Source: Phragmites australis
Taxonomy: Eukaryota > Streptophyta > Magnoliopsida > Poales > Poaceae
DNA: 64,000 bases
Assembly (NCBI RefSeq): GCF_958298935.1
Contig: NC_084924.1
Location: 22,975,819-23,039,818 of the forward strand
Reading direction: 5' to 3'
The notes below the pieces were generated by a model. That model was given only the letters and a program-made list of their open reading frames with translations. It had not been told where the DNA came from and did not search any database. Below, piece after piece: positions 10,821-24,100 of this stretch. Position 1 is the first letter of the stretch, and the number at the start of each line of letters is the position of its first letter. The position numbers and the translations under genes were made by a program.

Positions 10821-12648
10821 ATGGATACCTATAGTACTCCAGTTTTCGATGGAAAAAATTTCCCCTATTGAAAAATTCTAATGTCTTGTTATTTGCAAGC
10901 TAAAGGTTTAGATGTTTGGAGAGTCACCAAGGAAGGGATGAGACCTCGCATCACAAACAAGAGGCAATTAGATGTATTGGCAAAGAGTATTCTTTTATCA
11001 TCTTTAAATGTTGATGTATTTAATCATCTTTATTCTCTTACCAATACACATGATATTTGAATTAGTATCATGGAAATACATGAAGGCACAAATGATGTGA
11101 AAAATGAGAAATATCATGTGCTTGTTACTAAGCTCAATGGCATCAAGAAACTACCCCATGAAAGTGGTAACGATATGAATTCTCATCTGAACATTCTTGT
11201 TAATGAGATCAATGGGTTAGGTTTAATGCCAATTGAAGATGATCAAATGGTGAGAAGAATACTCCAAGCTCTTCTTCCGAAGTTCAAGTTGATAGTCTCC
11301 ATCATCTAAGACAACAATAAAATTAATAAAATGACTCCAAGTCAAGTGCTCGGCAAGATCACGGCCCATATGATATGACCATGAACATAGGGGTAGAAGC
11401 TTCTTCCTCATCCAACGCCAAGAATCTTGCTCTCATAAGCAGCCAAACACCATGGTCACACATGAAGGCGAAGATGAAGAGGCAAGAGAAAGAGTCAAGC
11501 TCAAGCGAAGATGAAGAGAGCAATGATCATGATGAGCAAAGCACATCAAGTGATGAAGATATGGATCCTGAATTCACCAAGCTCATCTCTCAAGTGGAAA
11601 GAACATCAAGAAGATCAATTCCAAGATTGATCATCGAATCTCCATGAAAGACTTGGTCAAAACAATTGATCACATCAAGAAGGAGAAAAAGATCAAGAGA
11701 AAAAGGGAGACAAGGGGAAGAGCCAAAGCATTTTGCAAGTGTAAGAAGATGGGTGAGTGAAGATAAAGATTCAAACTCGAGTGATAAGAGCTTCGCCACC
11801 CACTCCTCCAAGAGAAGCTCTTCCTCAAAGTCATCATCACACAAGTCATCATCGTGCAAGTCATTACACAAGTGCCTCATGGCCAAAGGTATGGATAGTG
11901 ATGTAAGTGTACGATGAGGATTCTCCCTCCTACGAGGAACTCCTTTATTTGATCAATGAGCAACAAAGGGACCTTAAGAAACAATCTAAGGAACTTAAGA
12001 TATTCAATACCATCAATGACATCCATGCTAGCTTTGTTTCTAATTATGAACAATTATTAAGAAAATTCAGTTTGCTAAACAAGGAGCATGATGAGCTTAA
12101 GGCAAAATTTGAGTGCAACGAATATCAATCTAAGTTCCCTTTAGAACAATCTATCTCTCTATTTAATTTTAATCCTAAGGTAGATGCTTCTACTTCTTGC
12201 AATGATTTAATTGATATATCATGCTCACCCCTTTGCAATGAGATATGTGTTGAGAATGTTCTTATAGAACCATCTAATGACATCATTGCACAAGAGAATG
12301 ATGAGCTCAAATAAGAAATCGAAAAGCTCAAGAAAGACTTGGCAATATTAAAAGGGCAAGAATCATATCCAACCTCCTCAAGATAATAGTGCAACTATGG
12401 TGAAGAAGCTTGCGGAGGGGTCCACTGTGACATGCTTCAAATGTCATCAAGAAGGCCACAAGTCTTTCCAATACAAGCAAGTCAAGAAGGATATCAAGGA
12501 GAAGAAGAAAGCAATAAACCTCTCCAACAAGACCTCCAACATCTACACCAAGCCTAACTACAAGAACAAGACCAAGAGCAACTACTACAATCTTAAGAAG
12601 AAGAACAATAGCAAGGTGGTTGCACATAAGGTAGGGAGAAAGAATTAG
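10821..12648 (+). pseudogene. Copia gag (UBN2-type) pseudogene
   Basis: The frame begins MDTYSTPVFDGKNF at about 10821, typical of a plant copia gag. It continues through an UBN2-like region (11070-11309: KLNGIKKL, LVNEINGLGL, RRILQALLPKF), an acidic and serine/lysine-rich part (11375-11917), a helix-prone segment (11907-12314) and a zinc knuckle near 12430-12475. The knuckle reads CFKCHQEGHKSFQ followed by Y where the last cysteine should be, so it has lost a metal ligand. Stops (for example after NFPY near 10868, and at 11307 and 12312) and frame changes break it. No protease, integrase or RT follows. Non-autonomous or degraded. Confidence 0.75.
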
Positions 12649-13060
12649 GGGTGGAACCAACCTATTTGGGTGCCAAGGAAGTAATTACCAACATGAAGGG
12701 GCCCCATTGGTTTGGGTTCTAAAGAAGACTTGAAGTCTGAGGTGGCTATGGGATTTAGAGACTTGGCTCACAAAATGAAGTGAATGTTCAAGTAAAGAAG
12801 CGAAGTGCATAAGATTGGGCATTTTGATGATGACCATGATCATCATATATCCAAATCCTCATCCAAAGGTTCAAACCATTGCCTTGTCTAGTATTGCATG
12901 TGCATATTCAATTTATTGCAATGCCTAGTTTTCATATGGTAGGTTGCTTGTGCTTATCTTTAACCTATGTGAAACCTACATGATTTATTAGTTGTATGTT
13001 CTTTTCATGGCACTAGTTTCTGAATTGGTATTTTTTATGTGCCATGAACTAATCTATAGG
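12649..13060 (+). mobile_element. Copia internal sequence after gag
   Basis: No gene. The region after gag holds a decayed NMKGPHWFGF-type segment and the block 12768-12825 that is shared with 8993-9050. It then becomes AT-rich and is cut at 13061 by the minus-strand Ty3 insertion. Confidence 0.55.
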
Positions 13061-13065
13061 GTACC

Positions 13066-13983
13066 TAATATGAACAAGGGTTCCCGATCTTCCGAAAGGT
13101 CATGGTAACTCTCGATTTGGTGGAAACGAGACACAAGTCGATCCGGCTTCCGAACAACATGATCCGAAACCCCGCAATCGCAGCACCACGTCTCCTCTGG
13201 TTATCAACCGGCGTTGCACGGTTGACCTCGCCAAGAAGGCTAAAGTCCTTGCCTGCGAATCGAAGAACACAAGCAAGAACAAGGAAGAATGCAACCAAAT
13301 TGCAGATGAATGATTAATCTCACGAGTTGGGGTCTCACAAACCGACGAAATGACGAAACTGTTCTTGACAGAATAATCTAAGCAAAACCCGCCCTAACGA
13401 GAGCGGCGGCGGCTGATAATAAGGGTCTAAGGGTCGTCACACCCCCTGGTCACGCCCCCCCAATGGGCTCAACAACGATACACGGCCCAACGGACCAAAA
13501 ACGGTGACGCAGCACCGGGACAGATTCTGGACGCTGACTTGTTTCGACGTTTCCCGTTGACTCAGAAGGAATTTGGACCTCAAACCAATGCCATTGGTAT
13601 TATTATGAAATTATCTTTCCAACCATATGTGAATCGTCAAAAACGGAGTCCGGATGCGTCCTGGGCGTCCGTTTTACTGCTCGCTGGTCCTGGAGGTCGA
13701 GACTGATTCGGACTCGAGTTGGACTAGACCTCCTGCTGTTGTTGGACGTCCTAGCTGTTCCTCCACGCCTCCAAGCCTTCCTCTATGTGTCTCCTTGTCC
13801 TCTCCATGATTCCTAAGCAACACATAATCATTAGGTAGTAATCTATTCTCAAAATTATATAAAGAGTTGCTTAGGAACGAGCTCACCTCTAAATTTAATT
13901 GTCGTGCGCGAGCTCTTGTGATTGGACCTTGAAAGTTCAATGGAGGATCATTGTATGTATCCGAGGGAGTGATGTCCTCATCA
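13066..13983 (-). repeat. 3' LTR of the CRM-clade element
   Basis: Left copy, equal in length to 19805-20722. In element orientation it follows the polypurine tract at 13984-13995. It contains the last part of the polyprotein frame, which stops at 13674-13676. Confidence 0.93.
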
Positions 13984-16900
13984 TCCTCCCCCTCTTGAAT
14001 TGGAATCGTCCTCGACTCAAGCTCATCATCGGCTCCCAAGTAAGGTTTCAAATCTGCAATGTTAAAAGAAGGACTAACCCCGAACTCGGGTGGCAACTCA
14101 AGTTTATATGCATTATCATTTATTTTCTCAATTATCTTATAAGGACCAGCAGCTCTTGGCATTAATTTAGACTTACGCAGCTCTGGAAACCTATCTTTTC
14201 TTAAATGTAACCACACTAAATCACCCGGTTCAAGTTTGACTTCTTTCCTACCTTCACTACCAGCAATTCTATACTTTTCATTCATCTTTTCGATATTTAT
14301 TTTAGTTGTTTCATGCAACTTACGAATAAAATCAGCACGTGCACTAGCATCACTATGTGTTCTTTCAGTGGTAGGTAAAGGCAAAAGATAAATAGGAGCG
14401 CGAGGGTTAAAACCATACACTACCTGAAAAGGACTTACCTTGGTGGTAGAATGTGTTGCCCGATTATAAGCAAACTCCACGTGGGGCAAACATTCTTCCC
14501 ACATCTTCAAATTTTTCTTCAAAATAGCTCTCAACATGGTACCCAAAGTGCGGTTCACTACCTCCGTTTGGCCATCAGTTTGTGGGTGGCAAGTAGTAGA
14601 AAACAATAGTTTTGTACCCAACTTATTCCATAGAGTGCGCCAAAAGTGACTCAAAAATTTAACGTCGCGATCTGAAACAATAGTAGAAGGCATACCATGC
14701 AAGCGAACAATCTCTTTGAAAAAGAGGTCAGCAATATAAACGGCATCATCACTTTTATGACAAGGTATAAAATGTGCCATCTTAGAAAAACGATCCACAA
14801 CAACAAAAATGCTATCCCTCCCCCTCTTAGTCCTAGGCAATCCCAAAACAAAGTCCATCGAAATATCTGCCCAAGGAATAGAAGGAACAGGAAGAGGCAT
14901 ATACAAACCATGTAGATTCAAGTGAGACTTAGCCTTTTGACATGTGGTACAGCGTGCCACGAACCGCTCAACATCTCTCCTCATCTTTGGCCAAAAGAAA
15001 TGTGTGGCCAACATATCTTCCGTCTTCTTAGCACCAAAATGTCCCATCAATCCTCCTCCATGTGCTTCCTGCAACAACAAAAGACGAACGGAACCAACTG
15101 GAATGCATAGACGGTTAGCTCTAAACACAAATCCATCATTGATCACAAACTTGTTCCACATACGTCCCTCTTTACAGTTCAGCAATACATCTTTAAAATC
15201 AGGATCAAGCACATATTGTTCTTTTATTGAGTCAAGTCCAAAAATTCTATAATCAAGTTGGGACAACAAAGCATATCGTCTAGACAAAGCATCAGCAATT
15301 ATATTATCCTTCCCTTTCTTGTGTTTGATAACATAAGGAAAAGATTCAATAAATTCAACCCACTTAGCATGTCTACGATTCAAATTATTTTGAGAACGAA
15401 GATACTTAAGCGATTCATGATCTGAATGTATAACAAATTCTTTAGGCCACAAATAATGACGCCACGTCTCTAAAGAACGTACAAGTGCATACAATTCCTT
15501 ATCATACGTAGAGTAATTAAGAACAGGGCCATGCAATTTTTCGCTAAAGTATGCAACGGGCTTACCTTCTTGCATCAAAACACATCCAATGCTAACTCCA
15601 CTAGCATCACATTCTAGCTCAAAGGTCTTACCAAAATTTGGAAGTTGCAGCAATGGCGCGTGCGTAAGCTTGTCCTTCAAAGTGTCAAAGGACTCCTCTT
15701 GTGCCTTACCTCAATGGAACACCACACCTTTCTTTGTCAACTCGTGTAAGGGGGCAGCAATGGCGCTGAAATCCTTCACGAAACGACGATAAAAACCTGC
15801 AAGTCCAAGAAAACTTCTCACATGTTTGATGGTTTGGGGCACCGACCAACTCTTTATGGCTTCAATTTTCATCTCATCCACCTCAATTCCCTGTGGAGTA
15901 ATAACATAGCCAAGAAAAGAGACTCGATCCGTGCAAAAGATGCACTTCTCAAGGTTACCAAATAAACGTGCATCACGTAAAGCATTAAAAACAGCACGTA
16001 AGTGATCCATATGTTCATCCAAAGACTTGCTATAAATCAATATATCATCAAAGTAAACGACCACAAATCGTCCAATAAAAGCTCTTAAAACCTCATTCAT
16101 CAAACGCATGAAAGTGCTAGGTGCATTAGTTAAACCAAAAGGCATTACTAACCACTCATATAATCCGAATTTAGTTTTGAAAGCTGTTTTCCATTCATCT
16201 CCAAGTTTCATTCTAATTTGGTGGTAACCACTACGCAAGTCGATCTTTGTAAAAATTACAGAGCCACACAACTCATCAAGCATATCATCAAGTCTAGGAA
16301 TAGGATGGCGATATCGAATAGTAATGTTATTGATGGCTCTACAATCAACACACATACGCCAAGTACCATCTTTCTTAGGAACCAAAATCACAGGAACAGC
16401 ACAAGGACTAAGGCTCTCACATACATACTCGCGGTCCAAAAGCTCTTGGACTTGCCGCTGAATTTCCTTAGTCTCCTCAGGATTGGTTCGATACGCAGCA
16501 CGATTTGGCAATGTTGCTCCCGGGATCAAATCGATTTGATGCTCTATCCCTCTCATAGGTGGCAGTCCCGGGGGTATCTCAGCTGGGAAAACATCCTCAT
16601 ACTCCTGCAAAAGGTTAGTGGCAGCAGGAGGTATCGAACTAATAACATCATCAAGCGAATACAAAACTCGTTTGCAAACCAAGGTGTAGCAAATATCATT
16701 ATTAGAAATTTCAGCAAGGTCACTTTTTAGTGCAAGCATAACACCACCCTTCAATTTTATGCCCTCTACTTTAGAACTAGGTGCAGACTTATCTTTTTTA
16801 GGTGGGTAAAGAGAATTAGCAACTTGCTGATTTTCAGATTTAGTATCACGCAAATTAGCAGCTCGCTCTTTATCAGCTTGTACAATTTCAGCAGGGGTCA

Positions 16901-18659
16901 TAGGAACCAAAGTAATTTTCTTTCCTTTATGCATAAAAGTATATGTATTACTTCTACCATGGTGTATAGCATCATTATCAAATTCCCAAGGTCGACCCAA
17001 TAAAAGTGAGCAAGCTTCCATAGGTACCACATCACAGTCAACATAATCAGCATAGGAACCAATGGAAAAAGAAACTCTGCAAGTTTGTGTTACCTTAGCT
17101 TTTCCAGCATCATTAAACCACTGAAGGTTATATGGATGGGGGTGTTGGCGTGTGGTCAAGCCAAGCTTCTTGACCAAATCTGAACTCACCAAATTATTAC
17201 AACTACCTCCATCGATGATGACACGTGCTCGCCGATTTTGGATGACGAAGAAAATCTGGAACAAGTTATGGCGTTGCAGCTTCTCTGGTTGTTGTACCTT
17301 TGTGCTGAGCGCCCGCTGCACAATGATGCTCCTATAGGTCGCTGTGTCATCACTGCCCAAGATTTCGTTGCTCTCCTCAACAACTGGTTCTTCTTCTTCT
17401 TCTTCCTCAATGTCAGAGGCGCTGATGTACCCATCTTCCGTTGCAATGTATGCCCGCTGACTTGGGCAATCCTTCTGCACATGACCGAATCCATGGCAGC
17501 GACGGCATTGAATGCCAGAGGTGCGTCCCGTTGATGCAACAGAGGAAGCACTCTTGGAAGGTCCCTGCAAAACAGAATTTTTACCTGAGCCTGAAGGTCG
17601 TGTAGTGACCGGATTTGGTGCCGTAGCTGCTCGTTGCTTGCTCGCTGGTGAGGGAGCCCTGTAAGTGGATGGTTTGGACAGCCCAAAGGATGGTCCTGTG
17701 CGCGGCGTGTATGTGGTGCTGGCCTTGTACTTGCCCTGCTGCTCACGCCCCTGCAACTCCTTCTCTGCAAGCATAGCAAACTGAAACAACTGGTTGACAT
17801 TGTTAAATTCTTTATAATCAATAATATCCTGGATTTCACGTCTCAAACCCGAATAAAATCGACAAATAGAATCTTCGTTTCCCTCTACTATGCCACAACG
17901 CATCAAGCCCTTTTGAAGCTCACCATAATAATCCTGCACAGATTTATCTCCCTATTCTAAGCGCATCAATTTCTTACGCAGGTCTCTATGATAAGATGGG
18001 GGAACAAATCTATCACGCATAGCAACCTTAAGCTCTTCCCATGTACGAGGTGTGGCACCATCTGCAGCTAAACCAGTCCACCAAATAATAGCAAAATCTT
18101 TAAACTCACTAGTGGCTTGTCTAACTCTATGTTGTTCAGGTACTTGGTGGGCACTAAATTTTTGCTCTACTGTCATCTCCCAATCAAGATATCCCTCAGC
18201 ATCATAATGTCCCGAAAAAGAAGGTATAGTAAATTTAACCTTAGCATAAGGATCTTCAGGAGCTCGATTATACATACCTCGATGGTGGTGGTGATGTGGA
18301 ACGCCACCCATACCTGTGGTGTTAGTGCGAAGACGACGCCGTAATCTGTTTTGCAATGTCGCCGCTGGATCAACATTAACATCGTCATCATACAACTCAT
18401 CACCGGTGTTGCTTCCATTCACATCTTCGTTGTGCACAGGACGGTTTTCCAACGCATTTACCCTGTCGGTGAGCTCGGATAACCGTTTGTCCACCCGCTC
18501 AACCGCGTTTGCGAGTTTCATCTCAATTATCGCTTCAGTGACAGCCTTGATGACTGTCTCCTTCATCTCCTTCTGAGCATTGTCTACAACAGCTTGTAGC
18601 TGCTCTTGGCTGACACACTCCTTGAAGTCCTTTAGCGTTTTATCTCCTTCAACTGACAT
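13674..18659 (-). pseudogene. CRM-clade gag-pol polyprotein, one frame, two nonsense codons
   Basis: From the ATG at 18659 (start MSVEGDKTL) to the stop at 13674 the frame never shifts; 1,662 codons. Only two stops break it: TAG at 17952-17954 within gag and TGA at 15711-15713 just after RT. Order: gag core (about 18300-17700); zinc knuckle CRRCHGFGHVQKDC near 17470-17510; protease-like VIIDGGSCNNLVSSD (DGG at the active site); RT with YFDDILIYS near 16040; RNase H starting [15 protein letters not shown]; integrase zinc finger (H..H, CTTCQ); integrase core with its three acidic residues ([22 protein letters not shown] region); and a C-terminal [12 protein letters not shown] segment. The tail [12 protein letters not shown] is encoded partly in the 3' LTR. 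I see no canonical chromodomain. Both stops can arise by a single C:G to T:A transition. Confidence 0.92.
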
Positions 18660-19788
18660 TGTGGAAACAAACACAACAACAAACAGTGAAGGTTATCCCT
18701 AATAATCGTACTACAAAGGTGGAGTGGTGCCTCTCAATCAAAATCAGCAAAGGTAGACACCTTACCAAGCTCTTACCAGGGTTCTTACCAGCAAAGCAAA
18801 GGATACCTGGAAGACGTGCGAGCGATTGCAGGGATGCAAACCAGTGCTGTCCCGAAATATCTGTGGTGCTTGGAAGGCACACAAAGAGAACAAATATGTA
18901 TATGTGGAACACAAATCAGAAACAGATAGTAATGCTGAATTATAGTCCCAAGTACTTGTTCTCGTTGCTGGCCTAAAGTGTTGCAAGTACCAAGTATGTG
19001 TGATAAACAAGGTGGAGAAACAAGTATGATGGATAGCAAGAGCAACAGAAATAAAGAACTAAACAGCACACGCTAACACAGCTCACTTTGCCCTTCTCTA
19101 TGTGCTCCTCTAGATATTGTTCCTCTTTTGCCCCTCTCTCTTTTCTATTTTTTTGGGCTGTCGTTGTTTTTTTGGGAAAATTCGACTTTTTCTTTTTATT
19201 TTTTTGATATTTTTTTTCACTTAGGAGCACACAAGAGGGAACCACAGAAAATTTGAGCTTAAACAAGTGAAAGACATAGCCTGTAGAATTTTCTGAAGTT
19301 CAGCCGGAAAATGAGAAAAATATTTGGAAATTGAAAACTCAAACTTCGGAGGCGAATTTGGGAGTTCTGATTTCGCTGAACCCGGCCAAGCCGGGGACGA
19401 ACGGATCCGAAACACCATTTCGATGCGAAAAACTCTGTGACTTTTCTGAAAACGGAGTTCGTACGCGAAAGTTATGCCCGATTTGAGAAACGACTCTGAA
19501 TTAGAGGACAAAACGGGAAGAAAGTGGGAAAAATATGCGACGGAGGCTAGGGTTTGATGGAAACGGTGGGGGAAAACACACGAACTGGACTCTAACACGA
19601 CCTAACTAGCAACAAGACCTTGACCAGGACACAAACTCAACACGACGGACTCTGAAACTGAAATATGCAAAAGCTAAAGGCGCGGAAGGGTTGTAGGACA
19701 AGAAAAAAAAACGATATGGCAGTGGACTATGGAACGAAGGCGAAACACTCGAAACTAAGGGTAGATATGAACCTGACGATATACCTGA
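18660..19788 (-). mobile_element. 5' leader of the CRM-clade element
   Basis: About 1.1 kb between primer binding site and gag start holds no gene. It is rich in pyrimidine runs on the minus strand (19100-19220). Short open frames on both strands overlap each other and show no domain. Confidence 0.7.
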
Positions 19789-19803
19789 AGCTCTGAATAC
19801 CAC
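19789..19803 (-). other. Primer binding site of the CRM-clade element
   Basis: On the minus strand the LTR end TTCATATTA is followed by AGTGGTATTCAGAGC, a one-base variant of the initiator-Met tRNA site TGGTATCAGAGC. It marks the right copy as the 5' LTR. Confidence 0.75.
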
Positions 19804-19804
19804 T

Positions 19805-20722
19805 TAATATGAACAAGGGTTCCCGATCTTCCGAAAGGTTCTGGTAACTCTCGATTTGGTGGAAACGAGACACAAGTCGATCCGGCTTCCGAACAACACG
19901 ATCCGAAACCCCGCAATCGCAGCACCACGTCTCCTCTGGTTATCAACCGGCGTTGCACGGTTGACCTCGCCAAGAAGGCTAAAGTCCTTGCCTGCGAATC
20001 GAAGAACACAAGCAAGAACAAGGAAGAATGCAACCAAATTGCAGATGAATGATTAATCTCACGAGTTGGGGTCTCACAAACCGACGAAATGGCGAAACTG
20101 TTCTTGACAGAATAATCTAAGCAAAATCTGCCCTAACGAGAGCGGCGGCGGCTGATAATAAGGGTCTAAGGGTCGTCACACCCCCTGGTCACGCCCCCCC
20201 AATGGGCTCAACGACGATACACGGCCCAACGGACCAAAAACGGTGATGCAGCACCGGGACAGATTCTGGACGCTGACTTGTTTCGACGTTTCCCGTTGAC
20301 TCAGAAGGAATTTGGACCTCAAACCAATGCCATTGGTTTTCTTATGAAATTATCTTTCCAACCATATGTAAATCGTCGAAAACGGAGTCCGGATGCGTCC
20401 TGGGCGTCCGTTTTACTGCTCGCTGGTCCTGGAGGTCGAGACTGATTCGGACTCGAGTTGGACTAGACCTCCTGCTGTTGTTGGACGTCCTAGCTGTTCC
20501 TCCACGCCTCCAAGCCTTCCTCTATGTGTCTCCTTATCCTCTCCATGATTCCTAAGCAACACATAATCATTAGGTAGTAATCTATTCTCAAAATTATATA
20601 AAGAGTTGCTTAGGAACGAGCTCACCTCTAAATTTAATTGTCGTGCGCGAGCTCTTGTGATTGGACCTTGAAAGTTCAATGGAGGATCATTGTATGTATC
20701 CGAGGGAGTGATGTCCTCATCA
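19805..20722 (-). repeat. 5' LTR of the CRM-clade element
   Basis: Right copy, 918 bp. The open frame 20413-20790 inside it is the duplicated C-terminal pol tail, not a separate gene. Confidence 0.93.
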
Positions 20723-20727
20723 GTACC

Positions 20728-20900
20728 CTTCCCATTGTTATTAATAACAAGTGTATATGTCTCACAAGTATTCAACACTTGTATGAACATATTTAGGGAA
20801 AGTATATCCTATGGATTATGATTTTGAGACTAACATGTGTTGCTAGATGTATTTTTTGTAGTCTCATGGAGAAGTCAACACGTCCCTGGAAGTATGCAGT
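20728..20900 (+). mobile_element. Fragment resembling the start of a SIRE-like copia LTR
   Basis: The block GAGACTAACATGTG, then GTAGTCTCATGGA (about 20827-20875) resembles 9205-9250 in the copia LTR (GGGACTAACATG, then AGGTCTCATGGA). It lies directly beyond the Ty3 target site, so it probably continues the copia element split by that insertion or a related copy. Confidence 0.35.
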
Positions 20901-21100
20901 GCTAAAATGCTTCAATTAGTATTATTGTCAATTCATTTCTATATTTAAGCTACCTCCATGAATGATATGACATAAACTTCCTAAATCTCTTATTGTCTAG
21001 ATGTGCATATATTACTACATTCCTACAAGCAAAATGGCAATACTGCTACAGACATTCCCTAATCATAAAACAAGTTTCAACTGTTTTTGAGCCAAATGGA
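20901..21100. other. AT-rich DNA without recognisable content
   Basis: I see nothing here beyond low-complexity AT-rich sequence. Confidence 0.4.
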
Positions 21101-24100
21101 CCATCAGGTTGAGGGACTCTCCTCACTGTCATCATCAAGCAGGCTGAGCCCTAATGACTCAAGATCACAGGATGGACGCTGTGAACAAGTCTTGCTGCTT
21201 CGTCAGTGGTACAGTTAAACCTAACTGTCATTACCGAGGTGTTGAGTGTGGGGTTATAACTCTTGAAGGGGCCGTGCAATGTAGTGATGCTCACAGAGGC
21301 TGATTGAGTCATGTAGCCAAGCGTCTATTCCTTCAACTCTTGAAGTGCCAAGACCGTAGCGTCTCGTTGAGCAACAGTAGCATTTTGCTCAGCGATAGCA
21401 GCGTCCCTTTAAGTTTCCAAGACTTTCAGTTCGACTCTCATGGTCTTTGCTTGGTTCTTGAGTTTTTTCCTGATACTTGAGGTTGCCATCAATGGTTTTT
21501 ATCGCATCAAAAAGAAGTTTTTCCTTGCGGTTATTGGAGGACTCAAGGACTGAAAAAAGCAAACATAAAAGTAACTCTTGTTAGTCACCTAATGATCGAA
21601 TCACATACTTCTAATCTGAGGATGACTCGCATTTGATTTTCTCCTGCTTGGCTTTAAGCTTCATCTGGTAGTCAATATAGCCCATTTTGGTGGTGGCTAT
21701 TTGAGCACCCGTTGTGTGGAGGAGAAATTCTATCGTTGTCCAAGGGTCATCAGCTGGGATCGATATTAAATTCTTAGTTTTCTTAAGATCTGGAGTTTCT
21801 TCAAGGGTGCTCGAGGCAGGATCTCTAACTTGAAGAGCAGGAATTGGGCCAATAGGAGGGGTCAATGACGGATGACTGGTCGATTCGCTGGTAGTCTAGT
21901 TTTTTGCCTCCTCCGGAATTGACAGTATACAATCAATAGAATAAGGGAAAGAAACAAAAAGTTGTTTGCCAAGATTAGAATTTAAGATAAACCTCTTTGC
22001 AATCGGAAAGCGTGTCATGATGCTCAACTTCTGACTTTTGGTGATCACTTTCTTCATTATCAGACCGGTAATCGGAGCCAATTGTGTTGAAGTAGTAACC
22101 TGGAGGCCAAATAAAGCCAAGGCATTCGAAGCCTGTAAAGATTCAACCAATAATAATTTTACTGAGCTTATCAAGTGAATCTTTAAAAGAATTACCAATT
22201 GAAGGGCGATGACTCAATAAGAGTTACCTCTTTGGTCAAGTCATCAAACGCGGTGGTCTCTCGAGGTAGCGATTGCAAGGATGCACCAGATGTCCCCTGA
22301 AAAAGGTCATCCATATAGACATGGCATTAGTAAAATACACTCGATAACAGAAAAACTATCGACTATTGGAAGATGTAATTTCAGTACCAAAAGACTTCTT
22401 CACTTGCACTTGAGGGCTGTCGGATCATACAATGATTAAAGGATGAGGATGATCTCTTTGATTGAAGGGACCCTTCGGTCCCTTGATCAGCTAGTTCTTT
22501 CCCCTTGTCACTAGAACCAATGGGGCGACTATTGTCATGATCCAATACCTCGTTTGTAAGGATATGCTCTTGACGGAAGACGGGAACCTGGGGTCAGAAG
22601 AACAAATTAGATCAAGTAAACCACAATTAGCCTTGCTTTCTTGCTTAAGAAATTCCCACCTCCGATCGAGGATTCGCAAGGGAGTAGGACAGATTGAGGC
22701 ATTCTGGTGCTTCGTCAGAGAAGAGTTTGTTTAATCAAACAATAATGTTTGCGAAGACAAAGCTGGAACAAGCAAACAAAAGTCATTCAAGAAAACTCGA
22801 CTGCAATAACAAAGGCAACAAAGTGCAAAATAAGTCTTACATCAGGCCACGTCCTTGGAGCTATCTTTGTCTCCACTAAATTCCCAAGCCAGGTGCTCCC
22901 GTGCCTTCAAGGGACTCAACCTTCAATTGATAAAATCTTTGGTCACATGCCATCCGGTTAGGCCATACTATCTTAGCATACCAATTTTGTTGGCATAGAA
23001 GGAAGTGTGGTCGGACTCGCAAGGCTTCTTCGTCCAAGATTGAATTTGGTGGGGAGAAATGCCTCTATAGACCAAGGGACAACGAACTGGATCGGGGTTG
23101 GAAACATAAAGCCAATATTTTTTCCACTCTCTCGACCAAGAGGAGATCAGTGAGACTGAGATATGGGAAATTTCCATTCCATTCCTCAATTGGAAACCAC
23201 ATCTCCTAACACACTTGTTCTCCTCAATCCTTTTCCTTTGGTAAAAGTACTAAAACAGATTCAAACTTGGCTCAATGCTGAGAAAGGCTTCACAAAGGTG
23301 GACAAAAACACTAAGCATGGTGATGGAGTTTGGGTTCAAGTGGTGAAGTTCGATTTGGTACCAATCGAGCACATTGAGGAAGAACTTGGAAGGAGGAACG
23401 TTGAATCCGTAATGGAAGAATGATTCAAAAACCACAAACTCATGCATGATTTTGCAAGAGGTGAATTCCTCACCAGATGCAGGCCTCCATTCGATTAAAC
23501 CATGTGGGGGTACTATCGATTCATTTGTTGTTGTACCATTTCCATTAGTATTTCCTTTGATTGTATCCCCTTTCTCTAAATCAATCACATATGTAACTAG
23601 GAACCAAGTTCTAAAGTTGTCCAGAAAAGTTAACTAGGAACCAAGTTCTGAAGTTGCCAAGATTAACATATGGAAAAGTTAACTGGCAAAAAAGTTTTCA
23701 AGTTGTCCTGACAAGTAAAATAGATGCACTAGTTCTAAAGTTGCCAAGATTAACACATGGAAAAGTTAACAAGTAAAATAGAAGACGACCGTACTCTCTC
23801 TACCACTGGAGGTTCGGGGGATTTATCACCGAAGACCTCATCAACGACCTAGTCAATGATCTTATCCAGGTCACCACCATCTTCATCTCCCTCCTGCACG
23901 ACTCGCATCATTGTCTCTTATGTCGATCATTCCGCTACATCGATGTCAAGGAGATGCCAGAGGTGGTAGGTGAAGGGTCAGCGACCTCCGATGGATATTT
24001 TGTTCTTTCTCCTCATCGTCAGAAGAAACAATGATGATTCCTAAAGGAACCATGGCGAGGAGCCTTGGGGTGAGAGATCCTATTTCTTCACTTTCTGGAC

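Larger units (their letters stand above)
13066..20722 (-). mobile_element. Complete CRM-clade Ty3 retrotransposon with GTACC target duplications
   Basis: A 7,657-bp element on the minus strand. Both LTRs are 918 bp (13066-13983 and 19805-20722). They begin TGATGAGGACATCACTCCC and end TTCATATTA in element orientation. GTACC flanks both ends exactly (13061-13065 and 20723-20727). By eye the LTRs differ at about 13 positions (roughly 98.6% identity), so the insertion is recent. A primer binding site lies next to the 5' LTR and a polypurine tract (AGAGGGGGAGGA) next to the 3' LTR. The pol frame continues about 100 codons into the 3' LTR, a trait I associate with the CRM clade. It interrupts copia internal DNA. 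Confidence 0.93.

Noticed and set aside
13066..20722. CRM-clade element taken as sign of a centromere
   Set aside because: No centromeric satellite is present, a normal gene lies nearby, and some CRM relatives insert outside centromeres.
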